From CAVQCX01 sp963775335 (lineage in GTDB: Bacteria > Pseudomonadota > Gammaproteobacteria > Chromatiales > Chromatiaceae), in the NCBI GenBank assembly GCA_963775335.1, contig CAVZIJ010000006.1:1-64000 (forward strand): a stretch of 64,000 nt of DNA, given 5' to 3'. The number at the start of each line of letters is the position of its first letter. Position 1 is the stretch's first letter. A program made the translations under genes and the position numbers. Of this stretch, positions 44,679 to 52,673 are shown piece after piece. The notes under the pieces were generated by a model. It was not told the origin of the DNA. It was given only the letters and a program-made list of their open reading frames with translations, and ran no database searches.

Positions 44679-44990
44679 ATGGGTGCGCAGAAACTGTCCG
44701 AGCAGGAGATCCAGACGCGCCTTGGCGCGCTCAACGAGGGGACCGCCGAAGCGCCCTGGGCGATCCGCGACGGCAAGCTCGCCAAGGAGTTCGTGTTCGC
44801 CGATTTCGTGGCCGCCTTCGGCTTCATGACCCAGGCGGCGATCCACGCCCAGGTCATGGACCACCACCCCGAGTGGTGCAACGTCTACCGCAAGGTGGAC
44901 GTGCGCCTGACCACCCATTCCGCCGGTGGCATTACCGCCCTGGATTTCGGGCTCGCCGAGCGGATGGAGGGCGTGGCGGGCCGCCGGTGA
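44679..44990 (+). CDS. phhB: pterin-4a-carbinolamine dehydratase
   Basis: 103 residues with the DCoH/PCD core AQVMDHHPEWCNVYRKVDVR and LTTHSAGGITALDFGLAERM; the HH and later His are the catalytic histidines of the family. It would recycle tetrahydropterin, or act in molybdopterin or other pterin metabolism, as no phenylalanine hydroxylase is nearby. The stop overlaps the next gene as GTGA. Confidence 0.9.
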   Translation: MGAQKLSEQEIQTRLGALNEGTAEAPWAIRDGKLAKEFVFADFVAAFGFMTQAAIHAQVMDHHPEWCNVYRKVDVRLTTHSAGGITALDFGLAERMEGVAGRR

Positions 44991-45388
44991 CCGAGCGGCT
45001 GTTCGCCTACGGCACGCTCCGGGCCCCCGAGCTGATGCAGGACATAGCGGGCAGGCGGCTCCCCCGTTGCGCCGCCCGGCTCCTCGACCACGCCGCGTAC
45101 CCGGTGCGCGGCGCAGCCTATCCCGGTCTGGTGCCCGAGGCCGGCCGCCTGGTCAGGGGGGTGCTCTGGGAAGGGCTGGACGCCGCCGCGCTGCGCCGGC
45201 TGGACCGCTACGAAGGCGCCCTCTACGTCAGACGGCGGGTGCGGGCTCTGACTGACGGCGGTGCTCGCCTGGCCTGGGCCTATGTGTTTCGCACCCGATA
45301 CCGGGACCGCCTCGGTGACGATGTCTGGGAGCGGGATCGCTTGGACGGCGATGGAGCGCGGGGTCGACCGCATCGACTCAAGCCTTGA
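44987..45388 (+). CDS. gamma-glutamylcyclotransferase (GGCT/AIG2) family protein
   Basis: 133 residues from GTG 44987, coupled to phhB by a GTGA overlap. N-terminal FAYGTLRAPELMQDIAG is the diagnostic YGTL motif of the fold; GVLWEGLDAAALRRLDRYEG contains the usual LDxYEG segment with the candidate catalytic Glu. Likely acts on gamma-glutamyl amines or peptides; substrate not known. Confidence 0.85.
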   Translation: MTERLFAYGTLRAPELMQDIAGRRLPRCAARLLDHAAYPVRGAAYPGLVPEAGRLVRGVLWEGLDAAALRRLDRYEGALYVRRRVRALTDGGARLAWAYVFRTRYRDRLGDDVWERDRLDGDGARGRPHRLKP

Positions 45389-45403
45389 ACCGCAAAGCGG
45401 CCG

Positions 45404-45533
45404 TTGGAACCGCCAAGGCGCCAAGGCCGATGCGTACCAAATGTGAAAGCACTTGCTTCACCCAGAGGGTGACACCGGTTTCGAGGCGATATGTTTGAAA
45501 CCCTTAGCGATCTTGGCGCCTTGGCGGTTCAAA
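45404..45533. repeat. MITE-like 130-bp element with 22-bp terminal inverted repeats
   Basis: The ends 45404-45425 and 45512-45533 are inverted copies differing at one position. The core AACCGCCAAGGCGCCAAG is an 18-bp perfect match, itself quasi-repetitive (CCGCCAAGG, CGCCAAG). The interior has no ORF. No clear target-site duplication is visible, so a large non-autonomous hairpin repeat is an alternative. It fills the gap between the GGCT and MazG-like genes. Confidence 0.7.
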
Positions 45534-45605
45534 TGCTCTTTCTGGGTTGAAGTGACGACGCCCGGCGAACGGCACGGCCGGGCCGAGAGCCAACCGGAGG
45601 TCCCG

Positions 45606-45980
45606 ATGGCCAGCGACAGCGTCAATGAGCTCAGCATCCGGCTGCGGGATTTCGCCCGCGCCCGCGACTGGGAGCAGTTCCACTCGCCCAAGAACCTCGC
45701 CATGGCCCTGGCCGGCGAGGCCGGGGAGCTGCTCGAGCACTTCCAGTGGCTCACCGAGGCCCAGAGCTACGAGCTGACCGAGGCCAAGCGCGACGAGGTG
45801 GCCCTGGAGCTGGCCGATATCCTGATCTACGTCCTGCGCTGCGCCGAGCGGCTCGGGGTGGACGTCATGGACGCCGCCTGGCGCAAGGTCGAGATCAACG
45901 AGCGCCGCTACCCGGCCCACCGGGTCCGCGGCGACGCGCGGCGCGCCAGCGAGTACGGCATCGAAAGCGACGGGGAGTGA
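45606..45980 (+). CDS. MazG-like nucleotide pyrophosphohydrolase (RS21-C6/iMazG type)
   Basis: 124 residues, all-alpha NTP-PPase with metal-binding EAGELLEHFQWL (ExxE helix) and the second helix EVALELADILIYVLRCAER (ExxxD). It would hydrolyse (deoxy)NTPs to monophosphates, commonly dCTP or modified dCTP in this subgroup. AACCGGAGGTCCCG upstream gives a good ribosome site for ATG 45606. Confidence 0.9.
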   Translation: MASDSVNELSIRLRDFARARDWEQFHSPKNLAMALAGEAGELLEHFQWLTEAQSYELTEAKRDEVALELADILIYVLRCAERLGVDVMDAAWRKVEINERRYPAHRVRGDARRASEYGIESDGE

Positions 45981-46136
45981 GCGCTCGCTCACGCGCTAGC
46001 ACCCAAGATCTGCCGGCGTAGGTCAGGTCGCGGCGCAGCGGCCACCCGACGCCAAGCGTCGGGATAGGACAAACCGTCGAGGCGCCCGGGGCGATCCCGA
46101 AGCCGGCCCCACGCCGGCGCCCTGTAGCGACCCGAT

Positions 46137-46499
46137 CTACCGACCCAGACTGCGATAGGCCTCCGCTTGGCTGGCCACCAACAGGGCCTCCGGGACTCGA
46201 TGTTTGACCGCCGCGGCCATCTCCAGGCAGATACCGGGGCTGGGCCGCACGCTGACCCACAGCAGGTTGAGATTGAGGTTCAGGTCGGCGAACACCACTG
46301 CATCGGCGTAGTAGTCGAACACCGCCTGGATCTCGCGGTACACCGCCTCGATGCGCTCGCCCGGCCAGTGACGCAGGCGCGGGATCAGCATCATGAAATC
46401 CGTGAGGGGCCGCCCGCGCTCGTCCCGCGTGGGCACCCGTTTCCAGAGCGGCTCACAGGGCTGCAGCGGCTGACTCGGCTTGAGGTAAAGGGATATCAC
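46137..46499 (-). CDS. hypothetical protein
   Basis: 120 residues from GTG 46499, chosen because AGGGGG lies 7 bp upstream; the frame is open further but without a site. It contains PLWKRVPTRDERGRPLTDFM, LRHWPGERIEAVYREIQ and VVFADLNLNLNLLWVSVRPS. No family recognised, no signal peptide. It stands alone upstream of and divergent from lptM-lysA, the place where many gammaproteobacteria carry cyaY. Confidence 0.6.
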   Translation of the reverse strand: MISLYLKPSQPLQPCEPLWKRVPTRDERGRPLTDFMMLIPRLRHWPGERIEAVYREIQAVFDYYADAVVFADLNLNLNLLWVSVRPSPGICLEMAAAVKHRVPEALLVASQAEAYRSLGR

Positions 46500-46889
46500 G
46501 GCGTCGCCCCCTGGTACTGGCGGGGGGCCGGGGCCCGTACCGGCCCAGCCGTCCCGCTCCGGACAAGCAAGAAGACGCGAGCGCGTCATGACTCCGTCAC
46601 AAAACAGCCCCAAGGCTAGCGCCTGGAGGGACGTTTGTCAGGCCCCCCGGATGGGCTAGCGCGCATATCCCGCCAGCATTGGTCGCGCGGCGTCCGACAT
46701 GCTCGTGGTTAGGGGTGGCGCGATTGCCGCGGCGCAGTGGGGTGGGCGAATCCGGCGGTACGTCGCTCTCCCGGGCCGATCGCAGGGTGTCGGGCACGGG
46801 CGCAGCGGCAGGGGTCAGCGAGAAAGGCGGACCGAGGTCGTCCCGTCGGTTTATACTCGGGCGCTTTCCGGCATTCTCAGGAGCCTCCA
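46500..46889. other. intergenic region before lptM with a -10 element
   Basis: 390 bp with no supported gene. TATACT at 46852-46857 lies 33 bp before the lptM ATG and is a plausible -10; no good -35 is seen. CAGGAG at about 46878 is the lptM ribosome site. Confidence 0.5.
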
Positions 46890-47036
46890 ATGCACTGCTG
46901 GGCCCGCTATCTGCTCTGGCTCACCATCGCCGTGCTCGGCACGGGGAGCCTGCTCTCGGCCTGCGGCCAGAAGGGCGCGCTCTATCGGCCCGACCACAAG
47001 ACCGAGCAGCAGGGACAGCAGCCGCCCTCGCACTGA
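46890..47036 (+). CDS. lptM: LptM-like (YifL) small lipoprotein
   Basis: 48 residues. Hydrophobic signal (RYLLWLTIAVLGTGSLLSAC) with lipobox LSAC; after the lipidated Cys comes GQKGALYRP, the invariant LptM segment, and a short polar tail. In E. coli LptM helps the LPS translocon LptDE mature in the outer membrane. It is 3 bp from lysA and co-transcribed with it. Confidence 0.92.
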   Translation: MHCWARYLLWLTIAVLGTGSLLSACGQKGALYRPDHKTEQQGQQPPSH

Positions 47037-47039
47037 CCC

Positions 47040-48287
47040 ATGGACGCCTTCGAGTATCGCGAGGGGCGGCTGTTCGCCGAGGACGTCCCCTGCGAGGCGA
47101 TCGCCGAGCGCTTCGGCACACCCTGCTACGTCTACTCGCGCGCCGCCCTGGAACGGCATTGGCGGGCCTTCGACATGGCCCTGACCGATCGCCCACACCT
47201 GGTGTGCTTCGCGGTCAAAGCGAACTCCAACCTGGCGGTGCTGAACGTGCTCGCGCGCCTGGGCGCGGGCTTCGACATCGTTTCGGTGGGCGAGCTCGAG
47301 CGCGTGCTCGCCGCCGGAGGCGACCCCGCGAAGGTGGTGTTCTCCGGGGTCGGCAAGCGCGTCGACGAGATGCGCCGCGCCCTGGAGGTCGGCATCCGCT
47401 GCTTCAACGTCGAGTCCCTGCCCGAGCTGGAGCGCCTGAGCTCGGTCGCGGGGCAGCTGGGCGTACGCGCCCCGGTCTCCCTGCGGGTGAACCCCGACGT
47501 GGATGCGCGCACCCACCCCTACATCTCCACGGGCCTGCGCGAGAGCAAGTTCGGCATCGACATCGACGAGGCCCTGGCCGCCTACCGTCATGCCGGCTTC
47601 CTGCCCAACATTCAGGTGGTGGGCGTGGACTGGCACATCGGCTCCCAGCTCACCAGCCTGGCGCCCTTCATGGACGCCCTGGACCGGGTCCTGGAGCTGG
47701 TGGACAGCCTGGAGCGGGAAGGCATGGAGATCCGCCACCTCGACCTGGGCGGGGGCCTGGGCATCCGCTACACCGACGAGACCCCTCCGCTGCCCGAGGC
47801 GTATGCCCTCGCGCTGGAAGCGCACCTGCAGGGCCGTGCCTACGAGGTGCTGCTGGAGCCCGGCCGGGCGATCGCCGGAAACGCCGGCATCCTCCTGACC
47901 CGGGTCGAGTACCTCAAGCTCACCCCACACAAGGCGTTCGCCGTGGTCGACGCCGGGATGAACGATCTGGTTCGCCCCGCCCTCTACCAGGCCGTCCAGG
48001 AGATCATTCCGGCGGCACCTCGGCAGGACGGCGAGATGCACCGGTACGACATCGTCGGGCCGGTGTGCGAGACCGGCGACTTCCTCGGTAAGGATCGCGC
48101 CCTGCGCCTGGCCCCGGGCGACCTGCTCGCGGTGCGCTCCAGCGGCGCCTACGGCTTCACCATGAGCTCGAACTACAATTCGCGCCCCCGCCCCGCCGAG
48201 GTGATGGTCGACGGCGACCGGACCCATCTGGTGCGCCGCCGCGAGACCCTCGAAGAGCTGTTCGCCGGCGAGCTCACCCTGCCCTGA
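47040..48287 (+). CDS. lysA: diaminopimelate decarboxylase
   Basis: 415 residues. PLP-dependent fold III enzyme converting meso-diaminopimelate to lysine. PLP Lys60 in VCFAVKANSNLAVL, glycine-rich phosphate loop in HLDLGGGLGIRY, substrate loop EPGRAIAGNAG, catalytic-Cys region PVCETGDFLGKDR from the other subunit, and YGFTMSSNYNSRPRPAEV at the C terminus. dapF, usually the next gene, is 14.6 kb away. Confidence 0.97.
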   Translation: MDAFEYREGRLFAEDVPCEAIAERFGTPCYVYSRAALERHWRAFDMALTDRPHLVCFAVKANSNLAVLNVLARLGAGFDIVSVGELERVLAAGGDPAKVVFSGVGKRVDEMRRALEVGIRCFNVESLPELERLSSVAGQLGVRAPVSLRVNPDVDARTHPYISTGLRESKFGIDIDEALAAYRHAGFLPNIQVVGVDWHIGSQLTSLAPFMDALDRVLELVDSLEREGMEIRHLDLGGGLGIRYTDETPPLPEAYALALEAHLQGRAYEVLLEPGRAIAGNAGILLTRVEYLKLTPHKAFAVVDAGMNDLVRPALYQAVQEIIPAAPRQDGEMHRYDIVGPVCETGDFLGKDRALRLAPGDLLAVRSSGAYGFTMSSNYNSRPRPAEVMVDGDRTHLVRRRETLEELFAGELTLP

Positions 48288-48297
48288 GACCGGGTCC

Positions 48298-48966
48298 GTG
48301 GAGCGCATCCCCGAGCCCGAGCTGATGGACGACCCGGCCCAGGCCCTGGCCTACGCTCGGGAGGACTTCTCCGAGCCCAACGCCCTGTTCGTCGAGCAGT
48401 TCATCCGCCTTCAGGGCGAGCGGTTCGAGGGACGGATACTCGATCTCGGCTGCGGCCCCGCCGACATCAGCCTGCGCCTGGCGCGGGCCTATCCCCAGGC
48501 CCGGATCCATGCCCTGGACGGCTCGGCCGCCATGCTGGCGTTCGCCCGGGAGGCCCTGGAGGCCAGCGAGCCCTCCGTCCGAGCGCGGGTCAAGCTGATC
48601 TGCGCCTGCCTGCCCTGGGCGGATCTTCCCGCCCACCGCTACGACGCCGTCGTCTCCAACAGCCTGCTCCATCACCTGCACCGCCCCGGGGTGCTGTGGG
48701 AGACCCTGCGTCAAAGTGCCCGCCCGGGCGCCGCCGTCGCGATCATGGACCTCATGCGCCCGGCGTCCGCGCAGGGGGTGGACAGACTGGTGACGACCTA
48801 CGCGGGGGCAGCGCCCGAGATCCTGCGCCGGGATTTCTGCAACTCCCTGTTCGCGGCCTTCACACCGGAGGAGGTCCGCGATGAGCTCATAAATGCAGGA
48901 CTGCCAGGTCTGCGGGTCGAGCCGGTGAGCGACCGGCACTTGCTCGTCCGTGGCAGGATGGCGTAG
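48298..48966 (+). CDS. class I SAM-dependent methyltransferase
   Basis: 222 residues from GTG 48298, 10 bp after lysA. Motif I ILDLGCGPADISLRLA, acidic loop IHALDGSAAM, and YDAVVSNSLLHHL, a UbiE/COQ5-like pattern. It probably methylates a small molecule; substrate unknown. Co-transcribed with lptM-lysA by spacing. Confidence 0.85.
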   Translation: MERIPEPELMDDPAQALAYAREDFSEPNALFVEQFIRLQGERFEGRILDLGCGPADISLRLARAYPQARIHALDGSAAMLAFAREALEASEPSVRARVKLICACLPWADLPAHRYDAVVSNSLLHHLHRPGVLWETLRQSARPGAAVAIMDLMRPASAQGVDRLVTTYAGAAPEILRRDFCNSLFAAFTPEEVRDELINAGLPGLRVEPVSDRHLLVRGRMA

Positions 48967-49767
48967 GTAAGGATCCGCCCTCGTCGCTACCGGCTCCACC
49001 GGCGACAGCGGGACCGCGCCTACAGCCGCCCGCAATACCCCTTACCACCCATTGACCCGCCCCGGGCGTTCTGCGGGCCCAAAGCCCCCCCAGGAGACCC
49101 GGATTATCCCGCCGCCTTTGTGGGAGGCGAGCCCTCTCGGCGACCATCGGATCTGCTTCCAGTCCTTGTCTTCAGCCCCCCGGCGGATAAACTCATCGAA
49201 TCAAAGGAGAATCCCATGGAACTGGAACTGCCAGTCCGGCCCGGAGTCCCGGCAGGAGTCCCCAGAGACAGCTTCGCGTCCGGCGGGCCCAACCCGAACG
49301 CCTGTCGACGCCACAACGCTACCACGGCCCGGCGCGCTACCCGTGTCGCGCTGGTGGCTCACGACCCTCCAATCCCGGCCATGTTCGTCCACTTTTTTCT
49401 GATTCATCGCCCTAAGTTTTGTTACGCAGGGTCCGCACCGCACCCGCGCGGCGGTAGGGACGGCGTAAAACCAGCAAGGTGCAGGGCGCCAAAGCCTGGA
49501 CCCGAGAACTTGCAACAGCAGATCTTGCGGCTGGACTCCCAGGGGACCGCGATAATCCGTGCGGCACCCGGATTTGGACAATCGGAGCGAGCTTTACCCA
49601 GATGTAGGCGGATTTGCCCAGATGTGGGCAAGACCCAGATATAGGCATCCGTCTATTCAACTGTTGGGTCCTATCACTTGAACGATAGCGGCCAGATGAT
49701 ACCCTTAGCGATTCAGAATTCAGAATTCAGAAACGGTCCCGTTACCGCCATAGAAGAAGAATCGAAT
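48967..49767. other. junction region with iteron-like repeats upstream of the restriction gene
   Basis: 800 bp in which base composition falls from GC-rich to AT-rich. Start-like AAAGGAGAATCCC then ATG 49216 opens a 142-codon frame (MELELPVRPGVPAG...), but it has no domain and may be the 5' stub of a disrupted gene. Three direct repeats CCCAGATRTRGGC lie at 49597-49609, 49617-49629 and 49634-49646. ATTCAGA is repeated three times in tandem at 49711-49731. These could bind a regulator of the downstream endonuclease gene. Confidence 0.5.
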
Positions 49768-50370
49768 ATGCCCATTACTAAGAATGCTGTAGACACATCA
49801 AAATTCAACAAAGACGCGAACCCGCCATATGAACTGCGCGTGCAAGACTTTCAGATGGCAATGCAGGACCTATATGATTTCTTCTATGACGTAAATTCGC
49901 ATTTAACGGGAAGGGGATTGCAGCGCCTGGACGACATGCTGCGACCAGCCATCATGTCCGGTTTGTTGTCCGATATGCTGACAGCAAGTCTTGCCAAACA
50001 TTCTCGCGTCTTAGTTGAGAATCAGTATTTCAACGGCCATCCAGATCTGATTGTTCAAGGCGTTTATGCCGGAAATGCAATCAAGTCAGGGGCAGAGGGA
50101 GTGGAAATAAAAACGACTAGAAAAGCTGGCGGCGCAGTTGATACGCATGGTGCAAGAGAGCAGTGGATGTGTGTTTTTGTCTATACAGTAGATACAGAGT
50201 CCGAGCCTGCGAAAGACAGGATGCCTATGACATTTACAGAAGTCTATTTAGGGCAAATGACAATTGATGATTTTCGAAAAAACCCTCGTGGTGACTTGGG
50301 AACACGAACTGCGACGCTCCACAAGGACGGCATTAAAAAACTTCGGGATGGCTGGATATACAGGCTTTAG
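49768..50370 (+). CDS. type II restriction endonuclease (PD-(D/E)xK)
   Basis: 200 residues from ATG 49768; TTG 49678 and ATG 49696 would extend it. The nuclease core is NGHPDLIVQG ... EGVEIKTTRKAGG, with Asp of PD, then Glu and Lys of ExK. The rest has no recognisable domain. Codon use is AT-rich, unlike its neighbours, suggesting transfer. It is convergent with the methyltransferase and their 3' ends overlap by 38 bp. The specificity cannot be read from sequence alone; function as the partner of the methylase is inferred from the pairing. Confidence 0.78.
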   Translation: MPITKNAVDTSKFNKDANPPYELRVQDFQMAMQDLYDFFYDVNSHLTGRGLQRLDDMLRPAIMSGLLSDMLTASLAKHSRVLVENQYFNGHPDLIVQGVYAGNAIKSGAEGVEIKTTRKAGGAVDTHGAREQWMCVFVYTVDTESEPAKDRMPMTFTEVYLGQMTIDDFRKNPRGDLGTRTATLHKDGIKKLRDGWIYRL

Positions 50371-51514
50371 AGTTCCCATTTGTTTTCAATTTGGCCAACT
50401 TAGGAATCGCGTCACAAGCCATGTCAAAGTAATCCGGGTCCATCTCGACCCCGATGCAGTGATACCCGATCGCTTTGGAGGCTGCCAATGTTGAACCTGC
50501 ACCAGCAAATGGATCAAGAATTATTCCCTCACCCAGTGGCAAGACGGCGCGAACAATTTGCCTCATAAATGACTGTGGCTTGAGACTAGGATGGGGAGCG
50601 AGTTCTTTTTCAGTTTTTCGAGTTGGGGCAGATGCAAGTACGTCACCAAAAGGCTTATCTTCTGCTGGTCGGCGAAAGCCGCCAGTCTTCCATTTTCGGA
50701 GATTATCTTGCACACGTCCTTCTATAGGCTTTCTATACACGAGCCACGGCTCCCACATGGATCGTGGCATGACGCTTACGTCGCTAAACTCCTCATGAGC
50801 GGCTTTTGGGCGGTCTCCACCACGCATCGTCATAGTTAAACGTACAATTTCGCCTCTGCGCTCCAATCCGGCATCTGCCAAAGCGGCAGAGACGATATAC
50901 GAGAGCAACGGGTTCGATGCAACAACAATGTGGGCGCCGGGAACGAGTTTCGGCAAAAGTAGCTTGCTCCAAATAAAGAAAAAGCTATGGAGCTGGTCTA
51001 ATTGCTCTGGCGTAAGAGTCGTGAAGCGAGGAAGAGGGGACCTTTTGTGGCCATCGTATGACGGCGGAATTCTCCATACCCCTCCCTTTCCCTTTCTCAA
51101 TTTGGCCTGTTGTTCAGGAGTGTACTCGTGTAATCCGTATGGAGGATCAGTCACGACTGCATGGATACTGTTTTGGTCTTGGTTCTCGATCCAGTCAAAA
51201 CAATTGGCATTATATAAAGTTACTTTCCCAAGTTCGCACGGAGCTTTCCAGTTTTGCGTAGTTGGAAGCTCGCGTTGCAAAGTTGCGACACCAGTACCAC
51301 GGAGCCGGTAGACACCACGTTCCTCTCGGATGAAAATTTCAGGCGTGTTTAATCGCAAATACGACCTAATCGAAGATAGCGGCGTTGTCCCGGATATTTC
51401 TTGTACGCGGTGCTCTATTTCTCTGACGGACAAAGGCTTAGATGTCAACGCCATCACTTGTAAAATGGCATCGCGGACTTGTCCAGGCGAATTGCGGGGC
51501 TGTTGTTCCTCCAT
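50333..51514 (-). CDS. beta-class DNA methyltransferase with N-terminal winged-helix domain
   Basis: 393 residues from ATG 51514; an in-frame TTG at 51550 coincides with a promoter -35 and is unlikely as a start. An N-terminal winged-helix-like region (QVRDAILQVMALTSKPLSVR, RSYLRLNTPEIFIREERGVY) precedes catalytic motif IV DPPYGL, target-recognition sequence, then motif I DPFAGAGSTLAASKAIGYHC. Motif IV before motif I is the beta order, giving N6-adenine or N4-cytosine methylation. AT-rich like its endonuclease neighbour. The N-terminal helix domain may bind its own operator. Confidence 0.85.
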   Translation of the reverse strand: MEEQQPRNSPGQVRDAILQVMALTSKPLSVREIEHRVQEISGTTPLSSIRSYLRLNTPEIFIREERGVYRLRGTGVATLQRELPTTQNWKAPCELGKVTLYNANCFDWIENQDQNSIHAVVTDPPYGLHEYTPEQQAKLRKGKGGVWRIPPSYDGHKRSPLPRFTTLTPEQLDQLHSFFFIWSKLLLPKLVPGAHIVVASNPLLSYIVSAALADAGLERRGEIVRLTMTMRGGDRPKAAHEEFSDVSVMPRSMWEPWLVYRKPIEGRVQDNLRKWKTGGFRRPAEDKPFGDVLASAPTRKTEKELAPHPSLKPQSFMRQIVRAVLPLGEGIILDPFAGAGSTLAASKAIGYHCIGVEMDPDYFDMACDAIPKLAKLKTNGNSKACISSHPEVF

Positions 51515-51521
51515 GGACCGG

Positions 51522-51550
51522 AGAATAGACGTTTGGACGTCAGTTGTCAA
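51522..51550 (-). promoter_or_regulatory. methyltransferase promoter with palindrome in the spacer
   Basis: On the minus strand TTGACA (51550-51545), a 17-bp spacer, then TATTCT (51527-51522). The spacer contains the palindrome GACGT-CCAA-ACGTC (plus strand 51528-51541). The expected transcription start is at or within a few bases of ATG 51514, so the mRNA would be leaderless. Confidence 0.7.
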
Positions 51551-51570
51551 CGGTTTCTCAACTAGGGCCC

Positions 51571-51639
51571 AATCGGGATAGGGAGCCGCTCAAGCGGCCC
51601 CCTCCCACAGCACCGTACGTACGGGTCCGTATACGGCGC
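51571..51639 (-). other. probable group II intron 3' end (domains V and VI)
   Basis: On the minus strand GCGCCGTATACGGACC then CGTACGTACGGTGC folds as a domain-V-like hairpin with a CGC triad, as in IIC introns. It is followed by TGTGGGAGGGGGCCGC, TTGA, GCGGCTCCC and TATCCCGAT, which gives a domain-VI-like stem and an intron-like 3' terminus. No maturase ORF is attached: only the tail is present, upstream of the methyltransferase. Fold not computed; the domain V loop is atypical. Confidence 0.5.
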
Positions 51640-51729
51640 CTAGCCTGCTATTTGCAGCGACGCTTCATCGGCAAATCGAATTCACGTCAAGTGTCTATCG
51701 GGCCATAGCCGGATGGGACAAACGGGGGG

Positions 51730-51807
51730 ACAAACGGAGTCAGACACGATATTGTCTCCAGCCAAATGACAAACGGGGTCAGACACGATATTGTCTCCAG
51801 CCAAATG
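51730..51807 (+). repeat. 39-bp tandem repeat with hairpin
   Basis: Two adjacent 39-bp copies (51730-51768 and 51769-51807) differing at one base, each with CAGACACGATATTGTCTC, in which AGACA/TGTCT can pair. A third, diverged copy starts the second large repeat at 52139. The phrase ACGGGGTCAGACACGAT is typical of intergenic repeats near Y1 transposases; family knowledge only. Confidence 0.8.
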
Positions 51808-52134
51808 CTGCCGCCGACGCGTCGCTCCGACCCATGTCCGATCTGCCGGCCACTGCCGACCTCTCTACAGACCGGCGCAGCAGAGTCACGCGGGAGGAGC
51901 GCAACAACCTGCTGGTTGTGCTGCAGTACCACGAGCCCCCTCCCGGGGACATACATAAAGGGGGGCCACGGGGGTTGTGTAGATCGGGTGTCGCGGGCGC
52001 CATTCGGCGTCGCGAGGGCGGGACCGCGCTTGTCCACCCTACACCCACAGCAGCCGTAAGCTTGACCTTCGGACCGGTGGCCCTCAACTGCGGCCGGCAA
52101 CCGCGTTCTTGCCCTGCTCGCTGACCCGCGAAAT
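51769..52134 (+). repeat. large tandem duplication, copy 1
   Basis: About 366 bp repeated almost identically at 52139-52503 with a 370-bp offset. Differences are a few substitutions and a 1-bp change in a G run (GGGGGTTGTG versus GGGGGTGTG). Open frames inside both copies are short and domainless. Near identity means the duplication is recent, or maintained by conversion, or an assembly artefact. Confidence 0.9.
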
Positions 52135-52138
52135 AAGA

Positions 52139-52503
52139 ACAAACGGGGTCAGACACGATATTGTCTCGAGCCGAATGCTGCCGCGGACGCGTCGCTCCGA
52201 CCCATGTCCGATCTGCCGGCCACTGCCGACCTCTCTACAGACCGGCGCAGCAGAGTCACGCGGGAGGAGCGCAACAACCTGCTGGTTGTGCTGCAGTACC
52301 ACGAGCCCCCTCCCGGGGACATACATAAAGGGGGGCCACGGGGGTGTGTAGATCGGGTGTCGCGGGCGCCATTCGGCGTCGCGAGGGCGGGACCGCGCTT
52401 GTCCACCCTACACCCACAGCAGCCGTAAGCTTGACCTTCGGACCGGTGGCCCTCAACTGCGGCCGGCAACCGCGTTCTTGCTCTGCTCGCTGACCCGCGA
52501 AAT
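52139..52503 (+). repeat. large tandem duplication, copy 2
   Basis: The second copy of the unit that starts at 51769. After it, 52504-52673 is a GC-richer leader to the beta-helix gene. A frame there reads LAKPIRIDAPDLVMAVGEGR, perhaps a degraded gene tail, and runs into the next start codon. Confidence 0.9.
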
Positions 52504-52673
52504 CGCACCAAGCCACGGAACCATGGTGGTCTCGCGCAATCGAATCTGGCTAAGCCCATCCGTATCGACGCGCCCGATCTGGTGATGGCCGTCGGCGAAG
52601 GGCGGTTGCGGGCAATTTCCTGTCGCGTCGAAGCGAATTTCGTTCCCTCTTTTTTACGTAGCGGAGAACAACA

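Noticed and set aside
46679..48091. A 470-codon plus-strand frame over lptM and lysA
   Set aside because: Wrong frame over two clearly identified genes; Arg/Gly/Pro-rich composition typical of shadows.
51729..52503. CRISPR array suggested by repeated 39-mers
   Set aside because: Copies are directly adjacent or 370 bp apart with no unique spacers of regular length, and no cas genes are present.
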